A stretch of DNA of 7,379 nucleotides, from contig JAAUTT010000204.1 of the NCBI GenBank assembly GCA_012031335.1, positions 1-7,379 on the forward strand. Reading direction: 5' to 3'. Under the pieces are notes generated by a model. It had not been told where the DNA came from and did no database searches. It saw only the letters and a program-made list of their open reading frames with translations. Source of the DNA: Bacteroidales bacterium. GTDB lineage: Bacteria > Bacteroidota > Bacteroidia > Bacteroidales > JAAUTT01. Below are positions 1 to 6,591 of this stretch, in pieces. The stretch's first letter is position 1. Every line of letters starts with the position of its first letter. A program made the position numbers and the translations under genes.

Positions 1-104
1 GTGTCTTTTATTCCTAATATTGTTAGCGCGCGTTTATTATAATTCCATTAAAAACCTCTAATCTTATTACCAAATATTAAAAAACAACAAATTATTCACT
101 GCGT
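1..104. other. Non-coding flank downstream of GH2 gene
   Basis: No gene is visible. The plus-strand word TGTTAGCGCGC (21-31) is, with one mismatch, the inverted copy of TGCCCGCTAACA-region sequence 3095-3105 on the far side of the GH2 gene. The rest is AT-rich without a convincing hairpin-plus-T-run terminator. Confidence 0.5.
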
Positions 105-373
105 TTATTGAAAATTAATTAAAATATCTTTATCCGAATCGGTTAACCGAAACTTAATAAGGTTTTTGTAGTTATTGATAATGTGTATGTTGCGCTCATA
201 ATTTCCCCAGTTCAAATTGGGGTAATCCCATTCCTTATTTACTATTAGTTTAAGAGAGCCTGCGGTAGTTTTTTCAATGCGCGCAGCTACATTTCCTTTA
301 GCTTCAATACGTATCCTTTTATCACTATTATTGTAAAAACATTGTAGAAATTGATATTTGTTTTTAAGCATTT
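105..373 (-). CDS. GH2 segment 6: C-terminus
   Basis: The last 88 residues of the GH2 protein (MLKNKYQFLQCFYNNSD to KDILINFQ), ending at TAA 107-105. The stretch EAKGNVAARIEKTTAGSLKL looks like the final beta-sandwich strands. The assigned end is natural for the family length, although another frameshift hiding a few more residues cannot be excluded. Confidence 0.6.
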
Positions 374-3041
374 CACATCGTTGATCAAGTCAGTAAATTT
401 CTTATTAGTACCTTCAGGGCCAAAATAAAAATAACCGCATTTTGAATCCATTGACCAGTCATGCGCTGGGGTATTCCGGTACATCTCAGCAGCTCCGGTA
501 TTATATAACAATGATTGTCCAACAGGTCGACCAATATGATTTTGCGGATACGAGTTCCATAAAGAATTTTTATCCCATGATATTTTCGAAAACTTATCGG
601 GAATATTGAACATAAGACCAGCTTCTTGAATTTGCCATGACGATGGGTTTTCAATTTCGTACCCGATTGAAAAAATACCGCCCGAACGAATTAAATACTC
701 AAAATTAACTTTTATGGAATCCATACTTCCTGACGTTATAAATTTAATTTGAGTAGGAGTAATCTCCGTTCTCAGTTTGATAAGCTTCCAATTTTCACTG
801 TTCCATTTGGTTATAGGACATTTGTTATAAAAAACCTCGTGACAAGGAACCATGGCTGTGAAATTTAAAAATGGTCCATTGTTAATCAATGTGTCCTTGT
901 CGAATAAAATTGCATCAAATAATCCTGTTTTTTTGTTAATACAATACTCAAATCTATTCGTTTTAACAATGTAATTATCGGGAGTTTCGGTTTTAACAAG
1001 CGCTTCATTTTTAGTGTAAGAAAAAGCAACTTCTTTATGTCCCAAAAGAAGTGTGTAAACATCAATGATTTGGTTTTCTCGAGTTAAGAAACGCAGTGAA
1101 ATAGTATCGCCCAACTGCCAATTGTTGGCTGGTATTGACAACACCCCTTTTGACCGTGGCGCAATATTGGCATTATTTATAGCACCAGTTGCCCTGGCTG
1201 TTGCCCAGATTATTTTTATATCATTTAAGTTAGTGAAGTCATATCTGTTAATTACAGGTATAAGAATAGGAGTTCCGCTTTTAAAAGCATCAATATTTGA
1301 TATTGGTACCTGGATTGGTGAATGCGCTTTTTTAACGTGCCAAAATTCGGGTTTTTTCGTCTCCAAATATCTACCCAGCCCCATTCACCTGTACCCTGAC
1401 AACTATCGGGGAGCATAAAATATTCATCAACCATACACCAAATGGCACCGCCTGCACCATCAGATGCACTGATGTTGTCCCAAAAACGCTTTATGCTTTC
1501 GCCCCAAAAATCGCGCGCACCTGGCTCTTCTTTCAAAGTTTCAGTCATATAACACGGGACATGCGCCCATTCATCGTTTAAAACAACCACATCAGGATTC
1601 GAGAAATCACGGGTTTCTGCATGGTATAAATTGTTGCCTGAATAAGTTGGATAGTGAACATAATCCAAATCAAAACATTTAACACCATCGGGAATTCCTC
1701 CAAAATTCGGGAAGATAACCGGACGTGAGGCATCAGTTATTTTTGCATACTCATATTCTTTTTGAAAATTCTGGCCCCAAACGCTTTCATTGCCTAATGA
1801 CCACATTATAACAGAAGCGTGATTTCTGTCTCTTTCAATCATTTCAGCAAATTGCGAAAGGTAACGTTCGGTATAAGCCGTATCTTTTTCCGACTCATTT
1901 TCGTAAAACAAACGGCCGTCTCCTCTTCTACATATAAACCGTATTGGTCACAAAAATCAAGGAATGCCTGTGAGGGGGGGTAATGGCTGGTTCGAACGAA
2001 ATTTAAGTTGGCTTCTTTAATAAGTTTAACATCTGCTTCATCAAGTTCAGGAGTAGTGCATCTTCCCAATGTTGAGCTTACATCGTGCCGGCAAGTACCC
2101 CGGAGTTTTACATTTTTTCCATTTACCATCAATAAATTTCCTAAAATAGTAATTTCCCTAAATCCAACTTTTTGTCGACGCGTTTCAACAATATTTTCAT
2201 TAGCAACCAAAGTTGCAGTTAATGTATAAAGGTTTGGTTGTTCGGCGTTCCATTTCAAAGGTGCTTTTATAGGAATGTTTATTACCCCTACAGTTTTAGA
2301 TTTAAGTTGGTATGATTTAACCGTTAATTCCACTTCTTTGCCTTGTTTGTCAGTCAGCTTAAATTGCAATTGTGCATTTTCTGCCAATCCAACCGAAACT
2401 TTGAAATTTAACTTTAATATAGCATTAGAATAGTTTTCATCAAAATCGGATCTCAATATGCAGTTTTTCAATGTGTTTTATTGGTTTGGCAAATAAATAT
2501 ACATCGCGCAAAATTCCACCTATTGGATGGTGTGCATAAGCACTAGCTCCCGAAATATCATCTTTTTTGTCAGTTACTTCAATGGTAAGAATTGACCTTT
2601 CGCCTGGCTTTATATAAGGAGTTATATCGCAATTCCATGAAGTAAAACCGCCAGAATGGGATTTTATGTAATGACCATTTATCCAAACACGGGCAAAAGA
2701 GTAAACTCCGTCAAAGCCAATGTATACCAAATTTCCTTTATAATCGGCAGGTATCTCTATTTCTTTTTGTATACAAAAGGTTTATCATATTGTACCTTAT
2801 GTCCTTGCATTGCAGGTTCTCCCGGAACATGTACGGATGTCCAGCTATCTAAATTTATACTTTTTTCATGAAAATTATTTTCAGGCATTAAGTTAATTTT
2901 CCAAGTACCATTTAGTAATATAAATGGATTTTTAATGCCGGGAATGCTGTCAGAACCAGTTGCCGAAATATTAGCAATGCAGAACAATACTGCTATTATG
3001 CTAAGTAAACCTGATTTTTTAATTGAAACTTTTGTTATCAT
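105..3041 (-). CDS. Secreted GH2 beta-galactosidase-like glycoside hydrolase, frame broken five times
   Basis: Glycoside hydrolase family 2 enzyme, expected to remove a terminal beta-linked sugar, probably galactose, outside the cytoplasm. The first ATG after an in-frame TAG gives a signal peptide (KKSG, then a hydrophobic run to about residue 27). Order seen: N-terminal sugar-binding jelly roll, Ig-like domain, TIM barrel (LRGTCRHD, RTSHYPP, GLYVEEE), then a C-terminal beta-rich region. The acid/base Glu is in SLGNES (codon 1788-1786, about residue 419) and the nucleophile Glu in NDEWAHV (codon 1572-1570, about residue 491). Single-base shifts occur near 2764-2768, 2448-2449, 1905-1908, 1352-1357 and 371-373; correcting each gives about 979 residues, a normal family length. 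Exact substrate (galactoside or glucuronide) cannot be told. Family assignment is secure; whether the breaks are real is not. Confidence 0.9.
371..1384 (-). CDS. GH2 segment 5: C-terminal beta-rich region
   Basis: Starts in frame at KKPEFWHVKKAHSPIQVP and runs through a beta-rich C-terminal part with FEYCINKKTGLFDAILFDKD, which resembles the start of the beta-galactosidase small-chain-type domain, and GRPVGQSLLYNTGAAEMYR. The frame breaks at AAA (371-373); a fourth A reads DVKMLKNKYQF into the last segment. Confidence 0.7.
1352..1911 (-). CDS. GH2 segment 4: catalytic half of TIM barrel
   Basis: Carries both catalytic glutamates: SLGNES (acid/base) and NDEWAHVPCY (nucleophile). It ends the barrel with GGAIWCMVDEYFMLPDS and GEWGWVDIWRRK. 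Frame is lost at an A6 run (plus-strand t's 1352-1357). A seventh A gives RRKKPEFWHVKKAHSPI, a smooth join to segment 5. Residual translation beyond this point (to 1252) is out of frame and meaningless. Confidence 0.8.
1905..2471 (-). CDS. GH2 segment 3: Ig-like domain and first half of TIM barrel
   Basis: Contains the immunoglobulin-like beta-sandwich (LKLNFKVSVGLAENAQLQF to QKVGFREI) and the opening of the catalytic barrel (VNGKNVKLRGTCRHDVSS, TTPELDEADVKLIKEANLNF, RTSHYPPSQAFLDFCDQYG). The protein sense is lost after EEETAVCF at a T4 run (plus-strand 1905-1908). A fifth T gives AVCFYENESEKD, joining segment 4. Confidence 0.75.
2440..2763 (-). CDS. GH2 segment 2: rest of sugar-binding domain
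   Basis: This segment continues the jelly roll in a different frame: GNLVYIGFDGVYSFARVW, then INGHYIKSHSGGFTSWNCDI, and HHPIGGILRDVYLFAKP, which is the canonical end of the GH2 N-terminal domain. It closes at a TGA after HIEIRF. Dropping one base near CC (plus-strand gg, 2448-2449) reads HIEIDFDENY into segment 3. Confidence 0.75.
   Translation of the reverse strand, partial: EIEIPADYKGNLVYIGFDGVYSFARVWINGHYIKSHSGGFTSWNCDITPYIKPGERSILTIEVTDKKDDISGASAYAHHPIGGILRDVYLFAKPIKHIEKLHIEIRF
2757..3041 (-). CDS. GH2 segment 1: signal peptide and start of sugar-binding domain
   Basis: This open segment carries the N-terminus. Lys-rich residues and a hydrophobic stretch (LLSIIAVLFCIANISA) form a signal peptide, followed by NPFILLNGTWKINL and VHVPGEPAMQG, typical of the start of the GH2 jelly-roll domain. 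It ends at a TAG just after an A5 run (2764-2768, minus strand). One more A would read on as KKEIEIPADYKGN into the next segment. Confidence 0.75.
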   Translation of the reverse strand: MITKVSIKKSGLLSIIAVLFCIANISATGSDSIPGIKNPFILLNGTWKINLMPENNFHEKSINLDSWTSVHVPGEPAMQGHKVQYDKPFVYKKK

Positions 3042-3093
3042 TCTAATCTATATTTATGTTAATTTATGTATCCCACTCGACTTTTCTTTAAAA

Positions 3094-3230
3094 TGCCCGC
3101 TAACAGTTGACACTATGAAACGGTTAGGTTTTCGGGCTGCATTCCTATCCACAGAGGAAAACGCTGAAGCGGCAACCAAGCCCTCGCAAACCACTAAAAC
3201 CCAATTGTTTTATATTGTGTGTTGGCAACC
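3094..3230. repeat. Long imperfect inverted repeat (attC-like hairpin) between lipoprotein and GH2 genes
   Basis: The arms 3110-3132 and 3196-3220 pair over 23 bases with a 2-base bulge, and all four non-Watson-Crick positions are G/A differences, that is G.T pairs in folded single-stranded DNA. Further in, GGGCT (3134-3138) pairs with AGCCC (3179-3183). The tip divides into two small hairpins, TTCCT/AGGAA (3142-3146/3155-3159) and CGCT/AGCG (3162-3171). The outer ends, read on the minus strand, are GGTTGCCAAC (3230-3221) and GTTAGCGGGC (3104-3095). Size (137 bp) and layout are those of a large attC site, but the boxes only partly match RYYYAAC and GTTRRRY. It could instead be an intergenic palindrome of another kind. 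Confidence 0.5.
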
Positions 3231-3231
3231 G

Positions 3232-4172
3232 TTAATTTTTAATATATTTTAATTCAATCATATTTTCTTCATTATACAATATAAGCTCGTTGTCTGTTAG
3301 AGATTTTATTTCATAATCACAACTAGGACTAGCATTAATATATGTAAATCTGAATTTTATTCTTTTATGAGGGTCGTCATCTGTCCAATACCAGTAGCTA
3401 TGTTTTTCAATGAATTCTGAATCTCTTTTTCAATTGTATACAAATCACCAATATTCTTAAGGGATATGCTATTTATGTAATTGTAATTATCTACTATTTT
3501 AATTGGATATGGAATGCCATGAATAGATTCATAATATTGAACATATAAGGTATCATTGATATATTTTGTAAAAACTGAATCACTAGTCGAATATAGATAC
3601 TCTTTCAATAACCAGTTACCAATAATATTTTGAGGATTTTGGTCAATTTGTTGTGAGAATTTGTTATCTATGCAACCATTATCAGCTCTTTCAAATTCAT
3701 ATTTCATATAGTAGTAATCTTCATCACTTACTATAATTAGTCTTTTGTCAGATAATTCTTCAATTTTAAAAACACTGGAAAATATTTGGTCGGTTAAAAA
3801 GTATATTCTTAAATTAATATGCGTATTAGATTTGGTAGTATTTAATAGTCTCCAATCTAAGGTGTAATTGAAAATATTTCCAACCATTGTTGTATCCATC
3901 TGATTTCCTAGAATATTTTCAAGAAAATGATATTGTCCATTGTTATCTAATAATAGGTTAATATATCCTGTGTTTGAGTAATCCTTTTGTCCATACCAAT
4001 AATAGTATTTAATACCATGCTGAAAAAATTCAACAGTATCAGAATTAATTATTTCAACACCTGAGATACAATTCCAATCGCCATTTATACATTTTTGTGT
4101 ATCTAATTCATTATCATGTTTATTACAACTTATTAGAAGTAATAATCCAAATATAAATTTACTTTTTCTCAT
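3232..4172 (-). CDS. Lipoprotein with two lipocalin-like repeats, one frameshift
   Basis: The start MRKSKFIFGLLLLISC is a lipoprotein signal peptide with lipobox LISC, so lipid attachment at Cys16 and an envelope location are expected. Two similar halves follow: GDWNCIS to RLIIVSDEDYYYMKYEFER, and IIGNWLLKEYLY to LTDNELILYNEENMIELKYI. Each resembles the small beta-barrel lipocalin-like domain common in Bacteroidota, function unknown. The frame breaks at an A5 run (plus-strand t's 3426-3430). One more A replaces a short nonsense tail with KRDSEFIEKHSYWYWTDDD and runs to TAA 3234-3232, giving 313 residues. An in-frame TAA precedes the ATG. GC is about 26% in 3481-3720, well below the other genes. 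Only 28 bases separate the ATG from a GTTGGGC box, so there is no obvious own promoter. Confidence 0.75.
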
Positions 4173-4200
4173 GTTTGATAAGGTTTATTTATTAATGGTT

Positions 4201-4207
4201 GCCCAAC
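4201..4207 (-). other. GTTGGGC box, candidate cassette-boundary core site
   Basis: On the minus strand this reads GTTGGGC and fits the integron attC core GTTRRRY exactly. It continues as GTTGGGCAACC (4207-4197), complementary to GGTTGCCAAC just after the lipoprotein stop apart from one extra G. A 7-mer match alone is weak; position and pairing with the far end make it notable. Confidence 0.35.
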
Positions 4208-4212
4208 GTCTC

Positions 4213-4234
4213 CATAAACCAACCTTGGTTTATG
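4213..4234. repeat. Perfect 10-bp palindrome with 2-bp spacer
   Basis: CATAAACCAA (4213-4222) and TTGGTTTATG (4225-4234) are perfect inverted copies around CC. It lies upstream of the lipoprotein gene beside the GTTGGGC box. It could be a transcription stop or part of a larger recombination-site fold. There is no T-run on the minus side, and the plus side is only AT-rich. Confidence 0.5.
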
Positions 4235-4268
4235 ATTATTATATCGTAAAAAACCAACGTAACTAATT

Positions 4269-4315
4269 GATGTAACCATGTCCTCCGTAGCTCTAGCGTA
4301 GGAGGGGTAAACATC
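4269..4315. repeat. Imperfect hairpin, GC-rich tip
   Basis: GATGT (4269-4273) pairs with ACATC (4311-4315), and CCTCC (4282-4286) with GGAGG (4301-4305), around a GTAGCTCTAGCGTA loop region. No T-run follows on either strand. It may form one fold with the adjacent palindrome as the recombination or termination signal of whatever lies upstream. Confidence 0.4.
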
Positions 4316-4356
4316 ATAAAATCTTCTAAAAATGGTTATTTCCATGCAGGTAATTC

Positions 4357-4665
4357 TTATTGTTTTTCAGCAACCAATTTAGGAATAATTACGACAAGTA
4401 CAAACCGGAAAGCTGTTTTTTCTTTTTCAAAGAAGCTGAGAATGAGGTAGGATGCGGTGTATAGCACATCGTTTTTACAACCCCGATGGTCATTCAATGC
4501 GCAGGAGAACGATTCAGGGATGAATGAGCTCTTTTTGGATGTAATCATGAAGCCTGCCGACAATAAATAACTTTTATTAAGCTCACCTGTGTTCGTGTTT
4601 GTAAGCCATGAAGTTTTTTTTACCCGGTTCAGATCCTGTTTTGGTGCAATATAATTCCGGACCAT
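4357..4665 (-). CDS. Doubtful 102-residue ORF
   Basis: Open frame starting MVRNYIAPKQDLNRVKKTSW and ending KLVAEKQ. I recognise no domain, signal peptide or membrane segment. The start codon lies inside the first unit of the 42-bp array and the first codons overlap a degenerate array unit, with no visible ribosome binding site. A shorter plus-strand frame through 4450-4567 (YSTSFLQPRWSFNAQEN) looks about as protein-like. Given the indel rate in this window, either could be the remains of a misread gene, or neither may be coding. Confidence 0.2.
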   Translation of the reverse strand: MVRNYIAPKQDLNRVKKTSWLTNTNTGELNKSYLLSAGFMITSKKSSFIPESFSCALNDHRGCKNDVLYTASYLILSFFEKEKTAFRFVLVVIIPKLVAEKQ

Positions 4666-5080
4666 TCAAACAATATCTTGTTTGACCGTAATAAAAATTT
4701 TAGACTGTCTATCAACATCACGTTTGAGCATTTTAAAGGTTAAGGACTGTCAAACAACATCACGTTCGACTGTAAAAAAAGTTAAGGTCTGTCAAACTAC
4801 ATCACATTCGATCATAAAAAAGGTAAGGTCTTTCAAATAACATCCTGTTTGATCGGAATAAAAGTTAATGGCTGTCAGATAACATCTTGTTTGATCGCAA
4901 TAAAAGTTAATGGCTGTCAAACAACATCACATTCGATCATAAAAAAAGTTAAGGTCCTTTCAAATAACATCTTGTTCGACCGTATAAAAAGTTAAGGTCT
5001 TCCAAACTACATCACGTTCGACCGTATAAAAAGTTAAGGTCTGTCAAATAACATCCAGTTTGGTTGAAATTTAGTCCGGA
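4663..5080. repeat. Tandem repeat array, ten units of about 42 bp
   Basis: Units begin at 4663, 4705, 4747, 4789, 4830, 4872, 4914, 4957, 4999 and 5041, so the spacing is 42 except for one of 41 and one of 43. The common pattern is CTGTCAAACAACATC, a variable middle, TTYGAYCG, an A-rich stretch, then GTTAAGGT. Two versions of the middle occur: CAC(G/A)TTCGA and (T/C)(C/T)TGTTTGAT. Many units contain an inverted repeat TCAAACA/TGTTTGA with a 6-base spacer, perfect in the first. The register continues faintly outward (ATCCTGTTTT at 4633-4642; CATGCCGCTTTGATT after 5080). No long frame is open through it on either strand. I do not recognise it. Confidence 0.9.
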
Positions 5081-5140
5081 GCTGGAGAAAGTCATGCCGC
5101 TTTGATTAAAATGAACATCAGGGTTAGTGTATTCAATCGT

Positions 5141-5171
5141 CCCTGCTGAGGTAAGCGTTAATCAGACAGGG
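5141..5171 (+). promoter_or_regulatory. Stem-loop abutting a Shine-Dalgarno-like sequence
   Basis: CCCTGCTGA (5141-5149) pairs with TCAG (5162-5165) and CAGGG (5167-5171), with one bulged A, around a loop of 12 bases. The 3' arm overlaps GGAGG (5171-5175), which is five bases before an ATG. Folding could therefore limit ribosome access. Function is inferred from the arrangement only. Confidence 0.35.
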
Positions 5172-5180
5172 GAGGTAAAA

Positions 5181-5261
5181 ATGCAAACAAACGAAAAATT
5201 TTTAGCGTTTTTCGTGTTTTTCGTTGTTTTAAATTGTTTAACCGCTAAGTTCGCAGGTTAA
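5181..5261 (+). CDS. Possible 26-residue hydrophobic micro-ORF
   Basis: ATG to TAA encodes MQTNEKFLAFFVFFVV and then LNCLTAKFAG: a short polar N-terminus, one membrane-spanning stretch and a basic tail. AGGGGAGG lies five bases upstream, an unusually good Shine-Dalgarno for a Bacteroidota-like genome, behind a stem-loop. The layout recalls small hydrophobic type I toxins, but the second half of the ORF is one copy of a local intergenic repeat, so the frame may be accidental. No antisense RNA promoter could be identified. Confidence 0.25.
   Translation: MQTNEKFLAFFVFFVVLNCLTAKFAG
5227..5250 (+). repeat. Interspersed direct repeat, copy 1
   Basis: TTTTAAATTGTTTAAC followed by CGCTAAGT. It matches copy 2 at 5339-5364 except for a TA insertion and one C/T change. 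Each copy is preceded by TTTGCG/TTTTCG-rich sequence, like the low-complexity AAAG/CGC intergenic repeats frequent in Bacteroidota. Confidence 0.6.
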
Positions 5262-5338
5262 AAGACGATGCCGGGTGATGAAATGCTTCGGGTTTACATT
5301 TCGTTGCGCGCAATGGCAATCTTTACGTGCTTTGCGGT

Positions 5339-5364
5339 TTTTATAAATTGTTTAACTGCTAAGT
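5339..5364 (+). repeat. Interspersed direct repeat, copy 2
   Basis: TTTTATAAATTGTTTAAC followed by TGCTAAGT, preceded by CTTTACGTGCTTTGCGG. It lies 112 bases after copy 1 in the same orientation. A related but inverted flavour (CTCTAAGAAAACACAAAG) occurs at about 6754-6771 after the HmuY-like gene. Confidence 0.6.
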
Positions 5365-5463
5365 AATCAAAGTTGTTGATTTTTCTTGCCTTAAGGGCTT
5401 TCAATAGTTTCATATAAGTTAGAAGCTGCGCTTCATATCTTTGAGAAAATTAATAGTAAAGGT

Positions 5464-6591
5464 TCATGTCAAGTCAAATGCAGAAATATAAGCAGGCTTT
5501 GATGAAAATTCATTTTTTTCCTCCTCATCAAACCCCGCAAATTTTACAAAATACCGGCCGTCATTTTCTTACTGATTTTATGAATCATCCCCGGATAAAC
5601 GTAATGAGCCAGAATTTTATGGATTGGCTGCCTGATGTCAGTCCATATTAACCCGACATGGGTTTTCTTAAGGGCACAAACCCCCTCAATAAATTGGGTA
5701 AGTGACTTTTCATACCCTTCGCGGATGTACAGGTATTCAAATGCCAGAAACCGAAAAGCGCCGGGATTAAACATTCGTGAAAGAAAAGGAATGTACGGCA
5801 AAATACGTAACAACATTTTTCCGGTTATACCCGGCATATGCTTAATTTTCCAGGTAATTACATTTGCCTGTATCCCTGCAATAATCTCATTTTTTTCTTT
5901 GAATACATAATAGTTGTTCTTATAGAACAAATTTTGTGTGTGATACATGGCGTGATCTTTGTAAAATTCACCCAATAAGTTTTTCATTTTTTCATGTTCC
6001 CCAAAATGTATCTGTTCAATCCGCTTGTGTTTTTTCGGAAAAACCCGGGTGAATATCGTGGTTTCTACCCAACCGATCCTTTGATAACCAAAATTCTGAC
6101 TTAACATCAACGAACGTTGGTTTTCATCTTCAATATGGGCATAAAAAATGTATTTTTTGTTTTCTGATTTATCAGAAAGATATTTTTCTGCATTTTTAAA
6201 GAAATTCTCCATGTGTTCTTTGATGATTCCATGATTTTTAGAAACCATCTTTTTGGCCGTGTCCATTTTCTTATGACTGATATTTCGACGAAATGAAGGC
6301 ATAACAGAAAGATAACGAATGTAATACCCGGTTAAATTTTCGTTATTATCATCGGCTAAATCACGGCGGCAAAATGCGATATTGCCTATTAAACGCGAAT
6401 TTTTCCTCAATGTAAAAAAATTGGTTCCGGTCAAAGACCGGGCTTTTTCACTGGCAAAACTATGCTGATAGATCACACCCCCCGGAGTACCCAATTCATT
6501 TTCATCCAGAAATTTTTAACATGTCTTCTGCCGGCGCTTCATCAATTGCAACAGAAAGACCATTGTATTCAAATAAATTTTTAGACGCCAT
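5464..6591 (-). CDS. GNAT-family N-acetyltransferase with extra C-terminal domain, two frameshifts
   Basis: Probably transfers an acyl group from acyl-CoA; the substrate is unknown. The start MASKNLFEYNGLSVAIDEAP stops at TGA 6504-6502. Removing one A from an A5 run (6513-6517) reads LKFLDENELGTPGG into the long central frame. GNAT features are RYLSVMPSFRR (beta-4 and the acyl-CoA-binding region) and NQRSLMLSQNFGYQRIGW (motif B). The second half (FGEHEKMKNLLGEFYKDH to GVCALKKTHVGLIWTDIR) looks like a further GNAT-like or family-specific domain. A second break at A4 (5564-5567) truncates it at GIL; one more A gives KKNDGRYFVKFAGFDEEE and ends at TGA 5466-5464. The corrected length is about 375 residues. 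No signal peptide, so cytoplasmic. It stands alone, with over 170 bases before the HmuY-like stop. Confidence 0.7.

Larger units (their letters stand above)
5083..5463. other. Non-coding stretch with interspersed repeats
   Basis: No conventional gene is visible here. It holds a decayed edge of the 42-bp array, a stem-loop (5141-5171), a possible micro-ORF (5181-5261), two copies of a repeat ending AATTGTTTAAC(C/T)GCTAAGT, a small hairpin GAAATG/CATTTC (5280-5302), a perfect palindrome TTGCGCGCAA (5304-5313) and a hairpin GAAGC/GCTTC (5422-5434) about 30 bases past the GNAT stop with no T-run. Confidence 0.6.

Noticed and set aside
1065..1418. Plus-strand ORF of 117 codons
   Set aside because: It lies opposite the well-supported GH2 coding sequence.
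105..3041. GH2 gene as a true pseudogene
   Set aside because: Five breaks would normally imply long decay, yet all motifs are intact and the neighbouring genes show the same kind of A/T-run indels.
2935..3252. Plus-strand ORF of 105 codons across the GH2 start and the large hairpin
   Set aside because: It is antisense to the GH2 signal peptide and the hairpin and shows no protein-like features.
3426..3430. Programmed frameshifting in the lipoprotein gene
   Set aside because: The site is a plain A5 run with no slippery heptamer plus downstream structure, and similar shifts occur in every gene here.
3094..4207. Insertion sequence with terminal inverted repeats around the lipoprotein gene
   Set aside because: The enclosed gene is not a transposase, the repeats are about 10 bp, and no target-site duplication is visible at the ends.
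4663..5080. CRISPR array
   Set aside because: The 42-bp units abut with no unique spacers between conserved repeats, and all parts of the unit vary gradually.
4663..5080. Coding repeat of 14 residues per unit on the plus strand
   Set aside because: One frame is open through several units, but stops fall in the units starting 4957, 4999 and 5041, units of 41 and 43 bp break the frame, and changes are not concentrated at third codon positions.
5422..5434. Rho-independent terminator for the GNAT gene
   Set aside because: GAAGC/GCTTC is only a 5-bp stem with no T-run after it on the minus strand.
5466..5910. Two plus-strand ORFs (5466-5651 and 5635-5910)
   Set aside because: Both are opposite the GNAT coding sequence, which has recognisable motifs on the minus strand.
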